Source: Silicimonas algicola
GTDB lineage: Bacteria; Pseudomonadota; Alphaproteobacteria; Rhodobacterales; Rhodobacteraceae
Assembly: GCF_003148765.1 (NCBI RefSeq)
Contig: NZ_QGGV01000007.1
Location: 62,001-126,000, forward strand
Length of the DNA stretch: 64,000 nucleotides
Direction: 5' to 3'
Shown here: positions 1 through 8,938 of the stretch, piece after piece
How the letters are laid out: each line of letters begins with the position of its first letter
How positions within the stretch are numbered: the first letter of the stretch is position 1
The notes under the pieces: model-generated
Database searches by the model: none
What the model was told of the DNA's origin: nothing
What the model saw: the letters and a program-made list of their open reading frames with translations, nothing else
Made by a program: the position numbers and the translations under genes

Positions 1-2607
1 CACCGTTCCATCCGTGTCCTGGCCGACGATGATGTAGCCCTTCTCGGCGCGCAGGACGTGCATGGTTTCGGTGCCATAGGCGCAGATGTCGTATTGCCGA
101 CCGGCCTCCCACAGCACCTCCCACAGCGTCCGTCCCCTCGGCGCGGGCACGTTGACCTCGAACCCGATCTCGCCGGTGAAGCTGACGCGGAAGAGACGCG
201 CGGGCATTCCAGCGACGGTGCATTCGACGCAGGACATGTGCGGGAAGGCCTCGTCGGTCAGGTCGACACCTTCGACGAGAGGGGCCAGCAGCGCCGCGGC
301 CTTCGGGCCGTTCAGCGCGATTGTCGCCCATTGCTCGGTGGTGGAGGTCAGCCAGACGTTCAGGTCCGGCCACTCGGTCTGAAGGTAGTCCTCCATCATG
401 TTCAGCACGCGCGCAGCGCCGCCGGTCGTCGTGGTGACGTGGAACCTGTCCGTCGTCAGGCGACCGATCACGCCGTCGTCTCGGATGAATCCGTCGTCGC
501 CGCACAACAGGCCATAGCGGCAGCGCCCCGGCGCGAGCTTGGTCCAGGGGTTGGTGTACATGCGGTTCATGAACTCGACCGCGTCCGGCCCCACGACCTC
601 GATCTTGCCAAGCGTCGAGGCGTCGAAGATGCCGACGGACTGGCGCGTCGCCACGCACTCGCGGCGGACGGCGGTGTCCATGTCCTCGCCCGGTTTAGGG
701 AAGTGCCACGCCCGGCGCCATTGGCCGACCGGCTCGAACACCGCGCCGTTCTCCTCGGCCCAGCCATCGATCCGTGTCTTCCGCGTCACCTCGAAATGTG
801 CGCCGCGATGGTAGCCTGCGAAGGCCCCGAACGAGGTCGGCGTATAAGGCGGCCGAAACGTCGTCAGGCCGACCTGAGGCTGTTTCTTTCCAAGGGCATC
901 CGCGGCGATGTTCAAGCCGTTGATGTTCGACATCTTGCCCTGGTCGGTCGCCATGCCGTTCGTGGTGTAGCGCTTGACGTGCTCGATCGACCGCATGCCT
1001 TCGCGCACGGCCAGACGCAGGTCCTTGGCCGTCACGTCGTTCTGGTAGTCGACGAAGGCCTTGGCCTTGCCAGGATTCAGGTCGGTCGGCAGCTCCGTGT
1101 GGCTGACGCCAGTCCCGGTCCGGTCGGAGGCAACCGAACAGGCCGTCTCCCCGCCGGTTCCGCCAAGGTCGGCCGCCACGGCGCGGCCCTTGTCGGCGCC
1201 GTCGTTCAGCACCGCCTCGACGCCCCAGAGCCCCCGGCTCGCGCCCGCGATGACGCAGTTCTCCGGCGTGTCCTTCGGCAGGAACGTGGTCAGGTCCTCG
1301 TCCCAGGCGAGCGACCCCCTGGTGTGAGAGAAGAGGTGCAGCGACGGCGTCCATCCCCCCGACATCAGGACGGCGTCGCAACCGATCACATAGCCCGCCC
1401 CGACCTTGCCGTCCGTCACCGGATTGACCCGGAGCGACGTCACGCGCAGCCGCCCTTTGGTGGCGGTCGCGGTATGTCCGATCTTCAGCCTGATGCCTCG
1501 CTTCCCGGCCTCGGCGAGGAGGTCGTCGCGCACGCTTTCGCGCGTATCGACGATGGCCTGCACCTGCGCGCCCGCATCCGCCAGGTCGAAGGCCGCAAAC
1601 CACGCGCTGTCATGCGAGGTCAGAATGACCGGCCGCTGTCCGACCAGCACGCCGTAGCGGTTGAGATAGGTCTGCGCCGACCCCGCCAGCATGACGCCAG
1701 GGCAGTCGTTGCCGTGGAACACGAGCGGCTTTTCGAGAGCACCCTGCGCCAGCACGACGCGCTTGGCGCGCACCCTCCACATCCGCTCGCGGGGCGTGTC
1801 GGCGGGGAGGTCGGACAGGTGGTCGGTGAGCCGTTCGACCATCCCGATCATGTTCTGGTGATAATAGCCGATGGCGGTGGTCCGGGTCATGATCCGGACG
1901 CCCGCCGCCTTCAACGCCTCTACCTCGGCGGCCAGCCAGTCCCAGGCCCGCTGGCCGTCGACAAGCGCCTGCGGTTCGGACAGAAGCGAACCCCCGACCT
2001 CAGCGTTCTCGTCGACGAGCACGACCTTCAACCCGTCGACGGCCGCAGCGCGCGCGGCGGCAAGCCCGGCGGGACCCGCGCCCACGACCAGCACGTCGCA
2101 GTGCAGGAAGCGCGAGGCGTAGGTGTCGGGGTCCTCTTCGGTGGGGCTGACGCCCAGTCCTGCGGCGGCGCGAATGAAGGGCTCGTAGACCCTGTGCCAG
2201 AAGCTCTTTGGCCACATGAAGGTCTTGTAGTAGAAGCCCGCCGAGAACAGCATGTAGGCCGCGTCGTTGACCGCGCCGATGTCCCACTTCAGGCTCGGGT
2301 ACTTGTTCTGCGACGTGGTCTCCAGACCCTGCCAGATCTCCTGCACCGTGGCGCGCGTGTTCGGCTCGAAGCGGCCGGGCCCGCGGCGGGTACCGATCAG
2401 CGCGTTCGGCTCCTCCGACCCCGCTGCCACCGGCCCGCGCGGCCGGTGGTACTTGAATGACCGGCCCATCAGGTGGACGCCGTTCGCCAGGAGGGCCGAG
2501 GAGACGGTGTCGCCCTTCAGCCCCACGAACGGCTTTCCGTCGAAGGTGAAACGCACCGATTTCCCGACATCGACGCGGCCCTTGCCCGCAACGCGGTTTC
2601 CGCTCAT
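1..2607 (-). CDS. soxA: sarcosine oxidase alpha subunit (3' end outside window)
   Basis: This is the alpha subunit of heterotetrameric sarcosine oxidase, which oxidatively demethylates sarcosine to glycine and passes the one-carbon unit to tetrahydrofolate. The frame is open on the minus strand from the ATG at 2607 to the window edge, giving 869 codons of a protein usually near 1000 residues, so the C-terminal part of the folate-binding aminomethyltransferase domain is missing. A dinucleotide-binding motif VVGAGPAGLAAARA follows an N-terminal domain containing SFKYHRPRG. The start overlaps the soxD stop as ATGA, so translation is probably coupled. soxG would be expected beyond the left edge. 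Identification is from overall sequence recognition and the B-D-A gene order. Confidence 0.95.
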   Translation of the reverse strand, partial: MSGNRVAGKGRVDVGKSVRFTFDGKPFVGLKGDTVSSALLANGVHLMGRSFKYHRPRGPVAAGSEEPNALIGTRRGPGRFEPNTRATVQEIWQGLETTSQNKYPSLKWDIGAVNDAAYMLFSAGFYYKTFMWPKSFWHRVYEPFIRAAAGLGVSPTEEDPDTYASRFLHCDVLVVGAGPAGLAAARAAAVDGLKVVLVDENAEVGGSLLSEPQALVDGQRAWDWLAAEVEALKAAGVRIMTRTTAIGYYHQNMIGMVERLTDHLSDLPADTPRERMWRVRAKRVVLAQGALEKPLVFHGNDCPGVMLAGSAQTYLNRYGVLVGQRPVILTSHDSAWFAAFDLADAGAQVQAIVDTRESVRDDLLAEAGKRGIRLKIGHTATATKGRLRVTSLRVNPVTDGKVGAGYVIGCDAVLMSGGWTPSLHLFSHTRGSLAWDEDLTTFLPKDTPENCVIAGASRGLWGVEAVLNDGADKGRAVAADLGGTGGETACSVASDRTGTGVSHTELPTDLNPGKAKAFVDYQNDVTAKDLRLAVREGMRSIEHVKRYTTNGMATDQGKMSNINGLNIAADALGKKQPQVGLTTFRPPYTPTSFGAFAGYHRGAHFEVTRKTRIDGWAEENGAVFEPVGQWRRAWHFPKPGEDMDTAVRRECVATRQSVGIFDASTLGKIEVVGPDAVEFMNRMYTNPWTKLAPGRCRYGLLCGDDGFIRDDGVIGRLTTDRFHVTTTTGGAARVLNMMEDYLQTEWPDLNVWLTSTTEQWATIALNGPKAAALLAPLVEGVDLTDEAFPHMSCVECTVAGMPARLFRVSFTGEIGFEVNVPAPRGRTLWEVLWEAGRQYDICAYGTETMHVLRAEKGYIIVGQDTDGTV

Positions 2608-2906
2608 TTCGCGTCTCCCCCCAGGCTGGCGAGGTCGGGACGCGGCGCGCCGGCCCTGTAGGTCGTCAGGAACTTGTCCGACACCGTGTCGCGCACGGCG
2701 TTGAAGAACCGCCCGCAGCCGTGGAGATGCCGCCACCGCTCGAAATGCGGACCTTTCGGGTTCTCGCGGATGAAGAGGAACTCCTCCCATTGCTCGTCCG
2801 ACTGGCCGGATGGGTTCTCGGGTCGGATGACATGCGCCTGCCCGGCATAGGCGAACTCGGCCTCGGGCAGGGTCTCTTCGCAATAAGGGCACGTTATCAG
2901 AAGCAT
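2604..2906 (-). CDS. soxD: sarcosine oxidase delta subunit
   Basis: This 100-residue protein is the small zinc-binding delta subunit of heterotetrameric sarcosine oxidase. Family zinc ligands are visible as Cys6 and Cys9 (ITCPYCEE) and the His60/Cys64 region (RHLHGCGRFFNA). Length matches the family. It sits between soxB (12 bases upstream) and soxA (4-base ATGA overlap), the standard order of this operon. Its role is structural, and catalysis is in the alpha and beta chains. Confidence 0.95.
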   Translation of the reverse strand: MLLITCPYCEETLPEAEFAYAGQAHVIRPENPSGQSDEQWEEFLFIRENPKGPHFERWRHLHGCGRFFNAVRDTVSDKFLTTYRAGAPRPDLASLGGDAK

Positions 2907-2918
2907 GCGCGTCGTCCT

Positions 2919-4172
2919 TCAGTGCGCGACGGCGGCGGCGGCCGCTTCGTCGATCAGCCGCCCGGTGCGGAAGCGCTCCATCGTGAACGGCGCGTTGATC
3001 GGGTGCGGCTCGTCCTTCGCGATGGTCCAGGCGAAGGTATGCGCCGCGCCCGGCGTCGCCTTGAAGCCGCCGGTGCCCCAGCCGCAGTTGACGTAGAGTC
3101 CTTCGACCGGCGTCTTCGAGATGATCGCCGAGCGGTCGGGGGTCACGTCCACGATCCCGCCCCACTTCCGCAGCATCCGCATCCGGTTGAAGATCGGGAA
3201 GACTTCCGCAATGGCGGCGACGGTATGCTCTATCAGCGGCAGGCCGCCGCGCTGGCTGTAGCTCGTGTATTGGTCGGTGCCGGAACCAATGACCAGCTCG
3301 CCCTTGTCCGACTGGCTGATGTAGGCGTGGACCGCGTTGGACATCACGACACAGGGGAAAACCGGCTTGACGGGCTCCGACACCAGCGCCTGAAGCGGAT
3401 AGCTTTCCAGCGGCAGGCGCACTTCCGCCGTCTGCATCACGACCGAGGTGTGGCCTGCCGCCGACACGCCGACCTTCTTTGCCCTGATGAAGCCCCTCGC
3501 CGTCTCGACGCCCGCGACCGAGCCGTCCGCGTTGCGGCGGATCGCCGTCACAGGGCAGTTCTGGATGATGTCGACGCCGCGCGCCGCCGCGCCGCGCGCA
3601 TAGCCCCAGGCGACCGCATCGTGCCGCGCGGTGCCCGCGCGCTCCTGCAGCGCGCCACCCATGACCGGATAGCGGGCGGATTTCGAGATCGACAGCGGCG
3701 GGCAGTAGGCCTTGCACTCCTCCGGCGTCAGCCAGCGGTTGTCGACGCCGTTCAGGCGGTTCGAGTGGATGTGGCGCTTGAAGCTCTGCACGTCGTGGAC
3801 GTTGTGCGCGAGCATCAGAACGCCCCGCCGCGAGTACATGACGTTGTAGTTCAATTCCTGGCTGAGGTTCTCCCACAGGTCGACCGAATGGTCGTAGAGC
3901 CGCGCGCTTTCGTCGTAGAGATAGTTCGACCGGATGATCGTCGTGTTCCGCCCGGTGTTGCCGCCGCCGAGCCAGCCCTTGTCGATCACCGCGACATTGG
4001 TGATCCCGTGCTCCTTCGCGAGGTAATAGGCCGCGCCCAGCCCGTGGCCGCCCGCTCCGACGATGACGACATCGTATTCGGCCTTGGGCTGGCTGTCGGG
4101 CCACTGCTCGGTCCAGTTCTTGTGGCCGGTCAGGGCGTTCTTCAGAAGGCTGAAGGCACTGAAATGGGTCAT
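2919..4172 (-). CDS. soxB: sarcosine oxidase beta subunit
   Basis: This is the flavin-bearing catalytic beta subunit, 417 residues from the ATG at 4172. The upstream in-frame ATG at 4217 would add 15 residues that the family lacks, and [18 protein letters not shown] is the typical N-terminus. The FAD-binding motif [16 protein letters not shown] starts near residue 35. The segment [13 protein letters not shown] (about 181-193) contains the histidine that I align with the covalent-FMN histidine of the family. It is the first gene of soxBDA and is divergent from the GbdR-like regulator across a 96-base gap, consistent with joint induction by betaine breakdown products. Confidence 0.95.
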   Translation of the reverse strand: MTHFSAFSLLKNALTGHKNWTEQWPDSQPKAEYDVVIVGAGGHGLGAAYYLAKEHGITNVAVIDKGWLGGGNTGRNTTIIRSNYLYDESARLYDHSVDLWENLSQELNYNVMYSRRGVLMLAHNVHDVQSFKRHIHSNRLNGVDNRWLTPEECKAYCPPLSISKSARYPVMGGALQERAGTARHDAVAWGYARGAAARGVDIIQNCPVTAIRRNADGSVAGVETARGFIRAKKVGVSAAGHTSVVMQTAEVRLPLESYPLQALVSEPVKPVFPCVVMSNAVHAYISQSDKGELVIGSGTDQYTSYSQRGGLPLIEHTVAAIAEVFPIFNRMRMLRKWGGIVDVTPDRSAIISKTPVEGLYVNCGWGTGGFKATPGAAHTFAWTIAKDEPHPINAPFTMERFRTGRLIDEAAAAAVAH

Positions 4173-4268
4173 CGTCGGCACCTTGCGCGGGAACACGATG
4201 CGTTGACCTATTCCCAATGCGAGGTCATGGGCGGTATATCAGCGCCAGACATGCAGTAGGATTGCGCC

Positions 4269-5312
4269 ATGCCTTCACCCGCCGACCCAACGATGTCCGG
4301 CCGCAAGAAGCTGAGCATCGCCTTCCTTCTGGCGGACGACTTCACCCTGTCCGCCTTCGCGAATTTCGTCGATGTCCTGCGTCTGGCCGCCGACGAAGCC
4401 GACAAGTCCCGCCCCATCCTTTGCGAATGGACCGTCCTGTCCGAGACGATGACCCCGGTGCGTTCCAGTTGCGGCGTCAAGGTCACGCCCGCCACGACGC
4501 TTCGCAGTGCCGGCCGCTATGATTACCTCGTCGTCGTCGGCGGCGTGATGAGCGACCGCTCGGCGCTGAGCGTGGCGGAACGGGACTATCTCCGCGCGCA
4601 GGCCTCGGCCGGGGTGCCGGTCGTCGGTCTTTGCACCGGCGTCTTCATTCTCCACGAAACGGGGCTGCTCGACGGCTACCGCTGCTGCGTGAGTTGGTTC
4701 CATCACCAGGATTTCGTCGACCGGTTCGACGCGGTGCAGCCCGTGGCCGACCAGATCTTCGTCGTGGACCGCGACCGCCTGACCTGTTCGGGCGGACACG
4801 GCGCGGCGCATCTGGCGGCGTTTCTCGTCGCTCGCCATGTCGGGCAGTCCGCCGCGATCAAGAGCCTCAACATCATGATGATCGACCACGCGCTTCGCGG
4901 CGACGTGGCGCAGCCGGGCCAGCCTGTCGCGAGACGGCCCACCGACGACCTCGTCAAGCGGGCGGTCCTCAGGATGCAGCAGAACGTCGAGCTTCCGCTT
5001 CCCGCCGCCAGCCTCGCCCGGCAGTTGAACGTCGGCCGAAGGACGCTGGAGCGGCGGTTCCTCGGGGACGTGGGGCAGACGCCCTCGAAGGTCTACCTCG
5101 ACATCCGACTCGACCGGGCGCTTCTGAAACTGCGCTCCACCCGCGACACCGTGGCCGACGTCGCGCTGGCCACCGGCTTTTGCGACGGGACGCATCTTGC
5201 CCGGACGATGAAGGCCGAGCGCGGGTTCTCGCCCGCCGAGTACCGCTCGGCACAAGCCGCCGTCGTTCCGGACGGCCCGGCGACCGGAGTGCTGTTGAAC
5301 CAGCCCGACTGA
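4269..5312 (+). CDS. GbdR-like AraC-family regulator
   Basis: This is a 347-residue transcription activator. The N-terminal half is a DJ-1/PfpI (GATase1-like) domain (FLLADDFTLSAFANFVDVL, then GLCTGVFILHETGLL), and the C-terminal 100 residues are an AraC HTH pair (LNVGRRTLERRF, then ALATGFCDGTHLAR and GFSPAEYR). This architecture is that of GbdR, CdhR and ArgR-like regulators. It lies between divergent soxB and co-oriented gbcA, which supports a GbdR-type role in sensing betaine or dimethylglycine and activating both sides. The start has AGGA eight bases upstream. A second ATG at 4293 is possible. The ligand is inferred from context only. Confidence 0.85.
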   Translation: MPSPADPTMSGRKKLSIAFLLADDFTLSAFANFVDVLRLAADEADKSRPILCEWTVLSETMTPVRSSCGVKVTPATTLRSAGRYDYLVVVGGVMSDRSALSVAERDYLRAQASAGVPVVGLCTGVFILHETGLLDGYRCCVSWFHHQDFVDRFDAVQPVADQIFVVDRDRLTCSGGHGAAHLAAFLVARHVGQSAAIKSLNIMMIDHALRGDVAQPGQPVARRPTDDLVKRAVLRMQQNVELPLPAASLARQLNVGRRTLERRFLGDVGQTPSKVYLDIRLDRALLKLRSTRDTVADVALATGFCDGTHLARTMKAERGFSPAEYRSAQAAVVPDGPATGVLLNQPD

Positions 5313-5320
5313 GCCGGTCG

Positions 5321-5348
5321 GTCGCAAACCCGGCGGACCATGTCGCAA
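5321..5348 (+). promoter_or_regulatory. direct repeat GTCGCAA x2, candidate activator site
   Basis: The 127-base gap between the regulator gene and gbcA contains GTCGCAA at 5321-5327 and again at 5342-5348, exactly 21 bases (two helical turns) apart. A related inverted form, TTGCGAGACA, lies near 5399. AraC-family activators usually bind two direct half-sites at such spacing, so this is a reasonable guess for the GbdR-like operator of gbcAB. No binding data are available. Confidence 0.4.
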
Positions 5349-5439
5349 TTCCGACGGTCCGCGACCTGTCCGCGTGCGATGACGCCCGCAAGGCATCGGT
5401 TGCGAGACATCGTAACCGACTTCAGGCCAGGAGTTCCCA

Positions 5440-6684
5440 ATGCTTCGCGAATCCGACGTTCTGTCCACCCTCATGCGCCGCAGGCCCGATCATTCTCTGG
5501 CGCAGGAGCTTTACTGCGACTCAGGCGTCTTCGACGCGGACCTGTCCCACATCTGGTATCGCGAATGGCTCTTCTCGATTCCGGCTTGCGAGATCCCGAA
5601 GGCCGGGAACTATGTCGTCCACGACGTCGGCGCCTATTCCGTCGTCATCGTGCGCGGCAACGACGGCGAAATCCGCGCCTTCCACAACTCCTGCCGCCAT
5701 CGTGGCTCGGTCCTGTGCAAGTCGAAGAAGGGGACGCACCCCAAGCTGGTCTGCCCGTACCACCAGTGGACCTACGAGCTTGACGGCAGGCTGCTCTGGG
5801 CGCGCGAGATGGGCCCCGACTTCGATGCCTCGAAGCACGGACTGAAGCACGTTCACTGCCGCGATGTCTCGGGCATGGTCTATATCTGCCTCGCCGACGT
5901 GGCGCCGCCCATCGAAGACTTCGCAGCCGAGGCGGCGCGCTACATGGCGCCCCACGACCTCGCGAACTCGAAGGTCGCCCACGAGAGCACCATCATCGAG
6001 CACGGCAACTGGAAGCTCGTGTGGGAGAACAACCGCGAATGCTACCACTGCGCCGGGAACCACCCGTCGCTCTGCCGCACCTTCCCCGAGGATCCGCGCG
6101 CCATCGGCAGCGACAACAGCGGCGAGTTGAGCGGCCTGCAACGGCAGCACAGCCAGCGCTGCGAGGCCGCCGGGGCTCCCTCGGCCTTCCTCGAATCGTC
6201 CTGGGGCGACTGGCGCTTCGTGCGCACGCCGCTGCTCGACGGCGCCGAGAGCTATACCATGGACGGCAAGGTCGCCAGCACGCGGCCGAACTCCACGCTG
6301 CCGTTCCGCGACGCGGGGTCGCTTCTGAAGTACAAGTATCCGGGATGCTGGAACCACTTACTGTCGGACCACGTCATCCTCTTCCGCGTCACGCCGATCG
6401 GCCCGATGGAGACTGAGGTCCGCACGACGTGGCTTGTCCACAAGGACGCGGTCGAGGGGCAGGACTATGACCTCAAGCGCCTGACCGAGGTCTGGATCGC
6501 GACGAACAACGAGGACCGCGAAGTGGTCGAGAACAACCAGCGCGGCATCCGCTCGCCCGCCTACGAGCCCGGCCCCTATTCGCCCATCCACGAAGGCGGC
6601 AACATCCAGTTCGTCGACTGGTACGCCTCGACCATGATCCGGTCGATCACCGGCACCGGCGCCGCAACCCTGGCGGCGGAGTGA
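5440..6684 (+). CDS. gbcA: glycine betaine demethylase, Rieske oxygenase subunit
   Basis: This 414-residue Rieske non-heme iron oxygenase would remove one methyl group from glycine betaine to give dimethylglycine and formaldehyde. The Rieske cluster ligands are Cys85-x-His87 and Cys105-x2-His108 (CRHRG and CPYHQW). The mononuclear iron site is in the segment ENNRECYHCAGNHPSLC, with His203 and His208. The start is preceded by AGGAG. It is followed immediately by its reductase gene, and the neighbouring GbdR-like and sox genes make the betaine assignment much stronger than sequence alone; carnitine or stachydrine demethylases are the alternatives. Confidence 0.92.
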   Translation: MLRESDVLSTLMRRRPDHSLAQELYCDSGVFDADLSHIWYREWLFSIPACEIPKAGNYVVHDVGAYSVVIVRGNDGEIRAFHNSCRHRGSVLCKSKKGTHPKLVCPYHQWTYELDGRLLWAREMGPDFDASKHGLKHVHCRDVSGMVYICLADVAPPIEDFAAEAARYMAPHDLANSKVAHESTIIEHGNWKLVWENNRECYHCAGNHPSLCRTFPEDPRAIGSDNSGELSGLQRQHSQRCEAAGAPSAFLESSWGDWRFVRTPLLDGAESYTMDGKVASTRPNSTLPFRDAGSLLKYKYPGCWNHLLSDHVILFRVTPIGPMETEVRTTWLVHKDAVEGQDYDLKRLTEVWIATNNEDREVVENNQRGIRSPAYEPGPYSPIHEGGNIQFVDWYASTMIRSITGTGAATLAAE

Positions 6685-7775
6685 CCGGAGCAATGCTGCA
6701 ACTCGACCTTCGCGCCTCCGAGGACGACGGGATCTGGACCGACGCCGAACCGCTCCTGTGCTGCGCCGTCGTGCCGGAGGCGCCGAACACGGCGACCTTC
6801 AGTTTCGTCGCGCGATCCGGGGCGCAGTTCCGCTACGAGCCGGGCCAGTTCCTGACGCTCGAGCTGCCGGTTTCCGGCGGCACCATCTGGAAGACCTACA
6901 CGATCTCGTCCTCGCCCTCGCGACCGCTGACGATAGCCGTCACCGTCAAGGCGCAGGCCGGCAGCGTCGGCACGCGATGGATGCTCGACCACCTGAAGCC
7001 GGGGATGGAGATCAAGGCCACAGGCCCCGCCGGGATCTTCACGATGCCCCGGAAGGAGAGCAAGAAGTACCTCTTCATCTCCGCCGGGTCCGGCATCACG
7101 CCGTCGCTGTCGATGACGACCTACCTCTACGACCGCGGGACGGACACCGACATCACCTTCGTCCATTGCGCCCATCGGCCGCAGGACATCATTGCGCGCC
7201 AACGGCTCGAGCAGATGGCGTCTCGCGTGCCGTCGATCCGGCTGTTCTTCATCGTCGAAGAGGACGATCCCTACCGCGTCTGGACAGGCTTTCGCGGACG
7301 GCTGAACCAGTTGATGATCGGCCTCATCGCCGGCGACTATCTGGAACGCGAGGTCTATTGCTGCGGGCCTGAGCCCTTCATGGACGCGGTGCGCGAAATG
7401 CTGATCGCGCTCGGCTACGACATGGAGCACTACCACCAGGAAAGCTTCGCCGCGCCGGTCAAGAAAGAAGAGCAGCTTCCCGAGCACGACGACGTCATCC
7501 TCGACGAGGACAGCGCCGCGAGCGTCCTCTTCGCGAAATCCGAGGTGACGGCGGAGTGCAAGGAAACCGACACGGTTCTCGCCGTCGCACGCGGCGCGGG
7601 CATCGTCATCCCGTCCGGATGCACCTTCGGCGTCTGCGGCACCTGCAAGATCAGGAAGACCGGGGGCGAGGTCCACATGGTGCATAACGGCGGCATCTCG
7701 GACGACGACATCGCCGAGGGATACATCCTCGCCTGCTGTTCACGGCCCATAGGCGCCGTCGAGGTCGAGGTCTGA
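6681..7775 (+). CDS. gbcB: glycine betaine demethylase, reductase subunit
   Basis: This is the electron-transfer partner of GbcA, 364 residues. It has an N-terminal ferredoxin-NADP reductase-type FAD domain (YEPGQFLTL, KTYTISSSPS), an NAD(P) domain (FISAGSGITPSL, VYCCGPEPFMDAV) and a C-terminal plant-type [2Fe-2S] domain with Cys314, Cys319, Cys322 and Cys352. The frame opens at a GTG at 6681 that overlaps the gbcA stop as GTGA. An ATG at 6693 has its GGAG too close, so the exact start is unsettled, but coupling to gbcA is clear either way. Electrons would flow from NADH through FAD and 2Fe-2S to the Rieske centre. Confidence 0.92.
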   Translation: MTGAMLQLDLRASEDDGIWTDAEPLLCCAVVPEAPNTATFSFVARSGAQFRYEPGQFLTLELPVSGGTIWKTYTISSSPSRPLTIAVTVKAQAGSVGTRWMLDHLKPGMEIKATGPAGIFTMPRKESKKYLFISAGSGITPSLSMTTYLYDRGTDTDITFVHCAHRPQDIIARQRLEQMASRVPSIRLFFIVEEDDPYRVWTGFRGRLNQLMIGLIAGDYLEREVYCCGPEPFMDAVREMLIALGYDMEHYHQESFAAPVKKEEQLPEHDDVILDEDSAASVLFAKSEVTAECKETDTVLAVARGAGIVIPSGCTFGVCGTCKIRKTGGEVHMVHNGGISDDDIAEGYILACCSRPIGAVEVEV

Positions 7776-7839
7776 CCCGCAGCGCGCTGCCTGAAATCAC
7801 CGTTACGTCAATTCCTTCAACGCGCTAGAAGGGAAGACA

Positions 7840-7860
7840 GGCCGCCCGCACCGGGCGGCC
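7840..7860 (+). terminator. stem-loop after gbcB
   Basis: A perfect 9-base-pair stem (GGCCGCCCG with CGGGCGGCC) has a 3-base CAC loop, 64 bases after the gbcB stop and 31 before the LysR start. No T-run follows, so it may need Rho, or may instead lie in the LysR leader. Confidence 0.5.
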
Positions 7861-7891
7861 GTCCGGTCGGGCATTCACCAGAGGGACGCGC

Positions 7892-8797
7892 TTGGCTTTC
7901 ACCCTGAGGCACCTTCAGTTCTTCGTCGCCGCCGCCGAGCACGGCAGCATCACGAATGCGGCCAAGGCCCTGGCGATCTCGCAGTCCTCCGTGACCGAGG
8001 CGATCAAGGCGCTCGAGGCCGACCTGTCCGTCACGCTCTTCGAACGGCGCGCGCGCGGCCTCGAGATCACCGTCGCCGGGCATCAGTTCCTCCGTCACGC
8101 GCGCAAGATCCGGGACGACGTGTCGGACGCCCGGCGTGCCTTCATGATGGGCGCCGACGCGCGCGAGGGCGAGATCCGGCTTGGCGTCACCTCGCTCGTT
8201 GCCGGGTACGGCCTGTCGGATGCGCTCGGGCGGTTCCGCCGGACCTTTCCCGGCATTCGAATCTCGGCGGTCGAGGACACGGGCGAATATCTCGAGCACC
8301 TTCTAATCGGGGGCGAGATCGACGTGGCCTTCCTGATCGTCTCGAAGCTGCACAACCGCTCGGCCTTCGAGGTGGAAAGCATCGCGGCCTCCGCCATGCG
8401 CCTCTGGCTGCCGCTGGGCCATCCCTTGGCCGGAGAAGAGGCGGTGAGCATCGAGGATGTCGTCCGCGAGCCTCTCATCATGCTGTCGGTGGAGGAGATC
8501 GAGGAAAGCACCCAGACGCTTCTGCTGTCCCTCGGAGCGCGGCCGGAGGTCGCCTTCCGCACGCGCTCGGTCGAAGCGGTCCGGTCGCTTGTGGCGACGG
8601 GAATGGGCGTGGCGATCCTGCCGGACCTGATCTACCGGCCCTGGTCCCTCGAAGGCGACAGGATCGAGATCCGCGATGTTTCGGGCGACCTGCCGACGGT
8701 TCAGGTCGGCATGGCCTGGCGCCGCGGCGCGCCTCTCTCGGCCAACGCGCGCGATTTCGTGCGGCTTGCGCGAAGCTCGTTCCAGGCCGGGACCTGA
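7892..8797 (+). CDS. LysR-family regulator
   Basis: This is a 301-residue LysR-type regulator. The winged HTH occupies about residues 1-60 (LRHLQFFVAAAEHGSITNAA, then SQSSVTEAIKALE), followed by the two-lobed effector domain (GEIRLGVTSLVAGYGLSDAL onwards). The start is a TTG at 7892 with GAGGG seven bases upstream, and no ATG fits the family N-terminus. It lies just upstream of, and co-directional with, the ydcSTUV-patD-like block, so it probably controls polyamine import or GABA formation; the effector is unknown. Confidence 0.9.
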   Translation: MAFTLRHLQFFVAAAEHGSITNAAKALAISQSSVTEAIKALEADLSVTLFERRARGLEITVAGHQFLRHARKIRDDVSDARRAFMMGADAREGEIRLGVTSLVAGYGLSDALGRFRRTFPGIRISAVEDTGEYLEHLLIGGEIDVAFLIVSKLHNRSAFEVESIAASAMRLWLPLGHPLAGEEAVSIEDVVREPLIMLSVEEIEESTQTLLLSLGARPEVAFRTRSVEAVRSLVATGMGVAILPDLIYRPWSLEGDRIEIRDVSGDLPTVQVGMAWRRGAPLSANARDFVRLARSSFQAGT

Positions 8798-8816
8798 AGC
8801 ATTCGGTTTTTCCGAT

Positions 8817-8840
8817 AATGCCGATCAGGATTTTGGCATT
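8817..8840 (+). promoter_or_regulatory. inverted repeat AATGCC-N12-GGCATT before ydcS-like gene
   Basis: The 141-base gap between the LysR gene and the binding-protein gene contains an interrupted palindrome AATGCC-N12-GGCATT, about 100 bases before the start. Its size and position suit a LysR-type recognition site. This is inference from symmetry only. Confidence 0.4.
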
Positions 8841-8938
8841 GCGAAAGCGCGACCCGCGACCAATCCTGCGCGCAATCCCGGCGACCACTCTGCGAGTGGG
8901 ATGATCGGGGCGTAACAACACCAACGGGAGAATACAAG

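Noticed and set aside
58-2460. An 800-codon plus-strand open frame antisense to soxA
   Set aside because: It is rich in Arg, Pro, Gly, Ala and His with no recognisable domain, whereas the opposite strand gives a clear sarcosine oxidase alpha subunit. Long antisense frames are expected in DNA with G/C-rich third positions.
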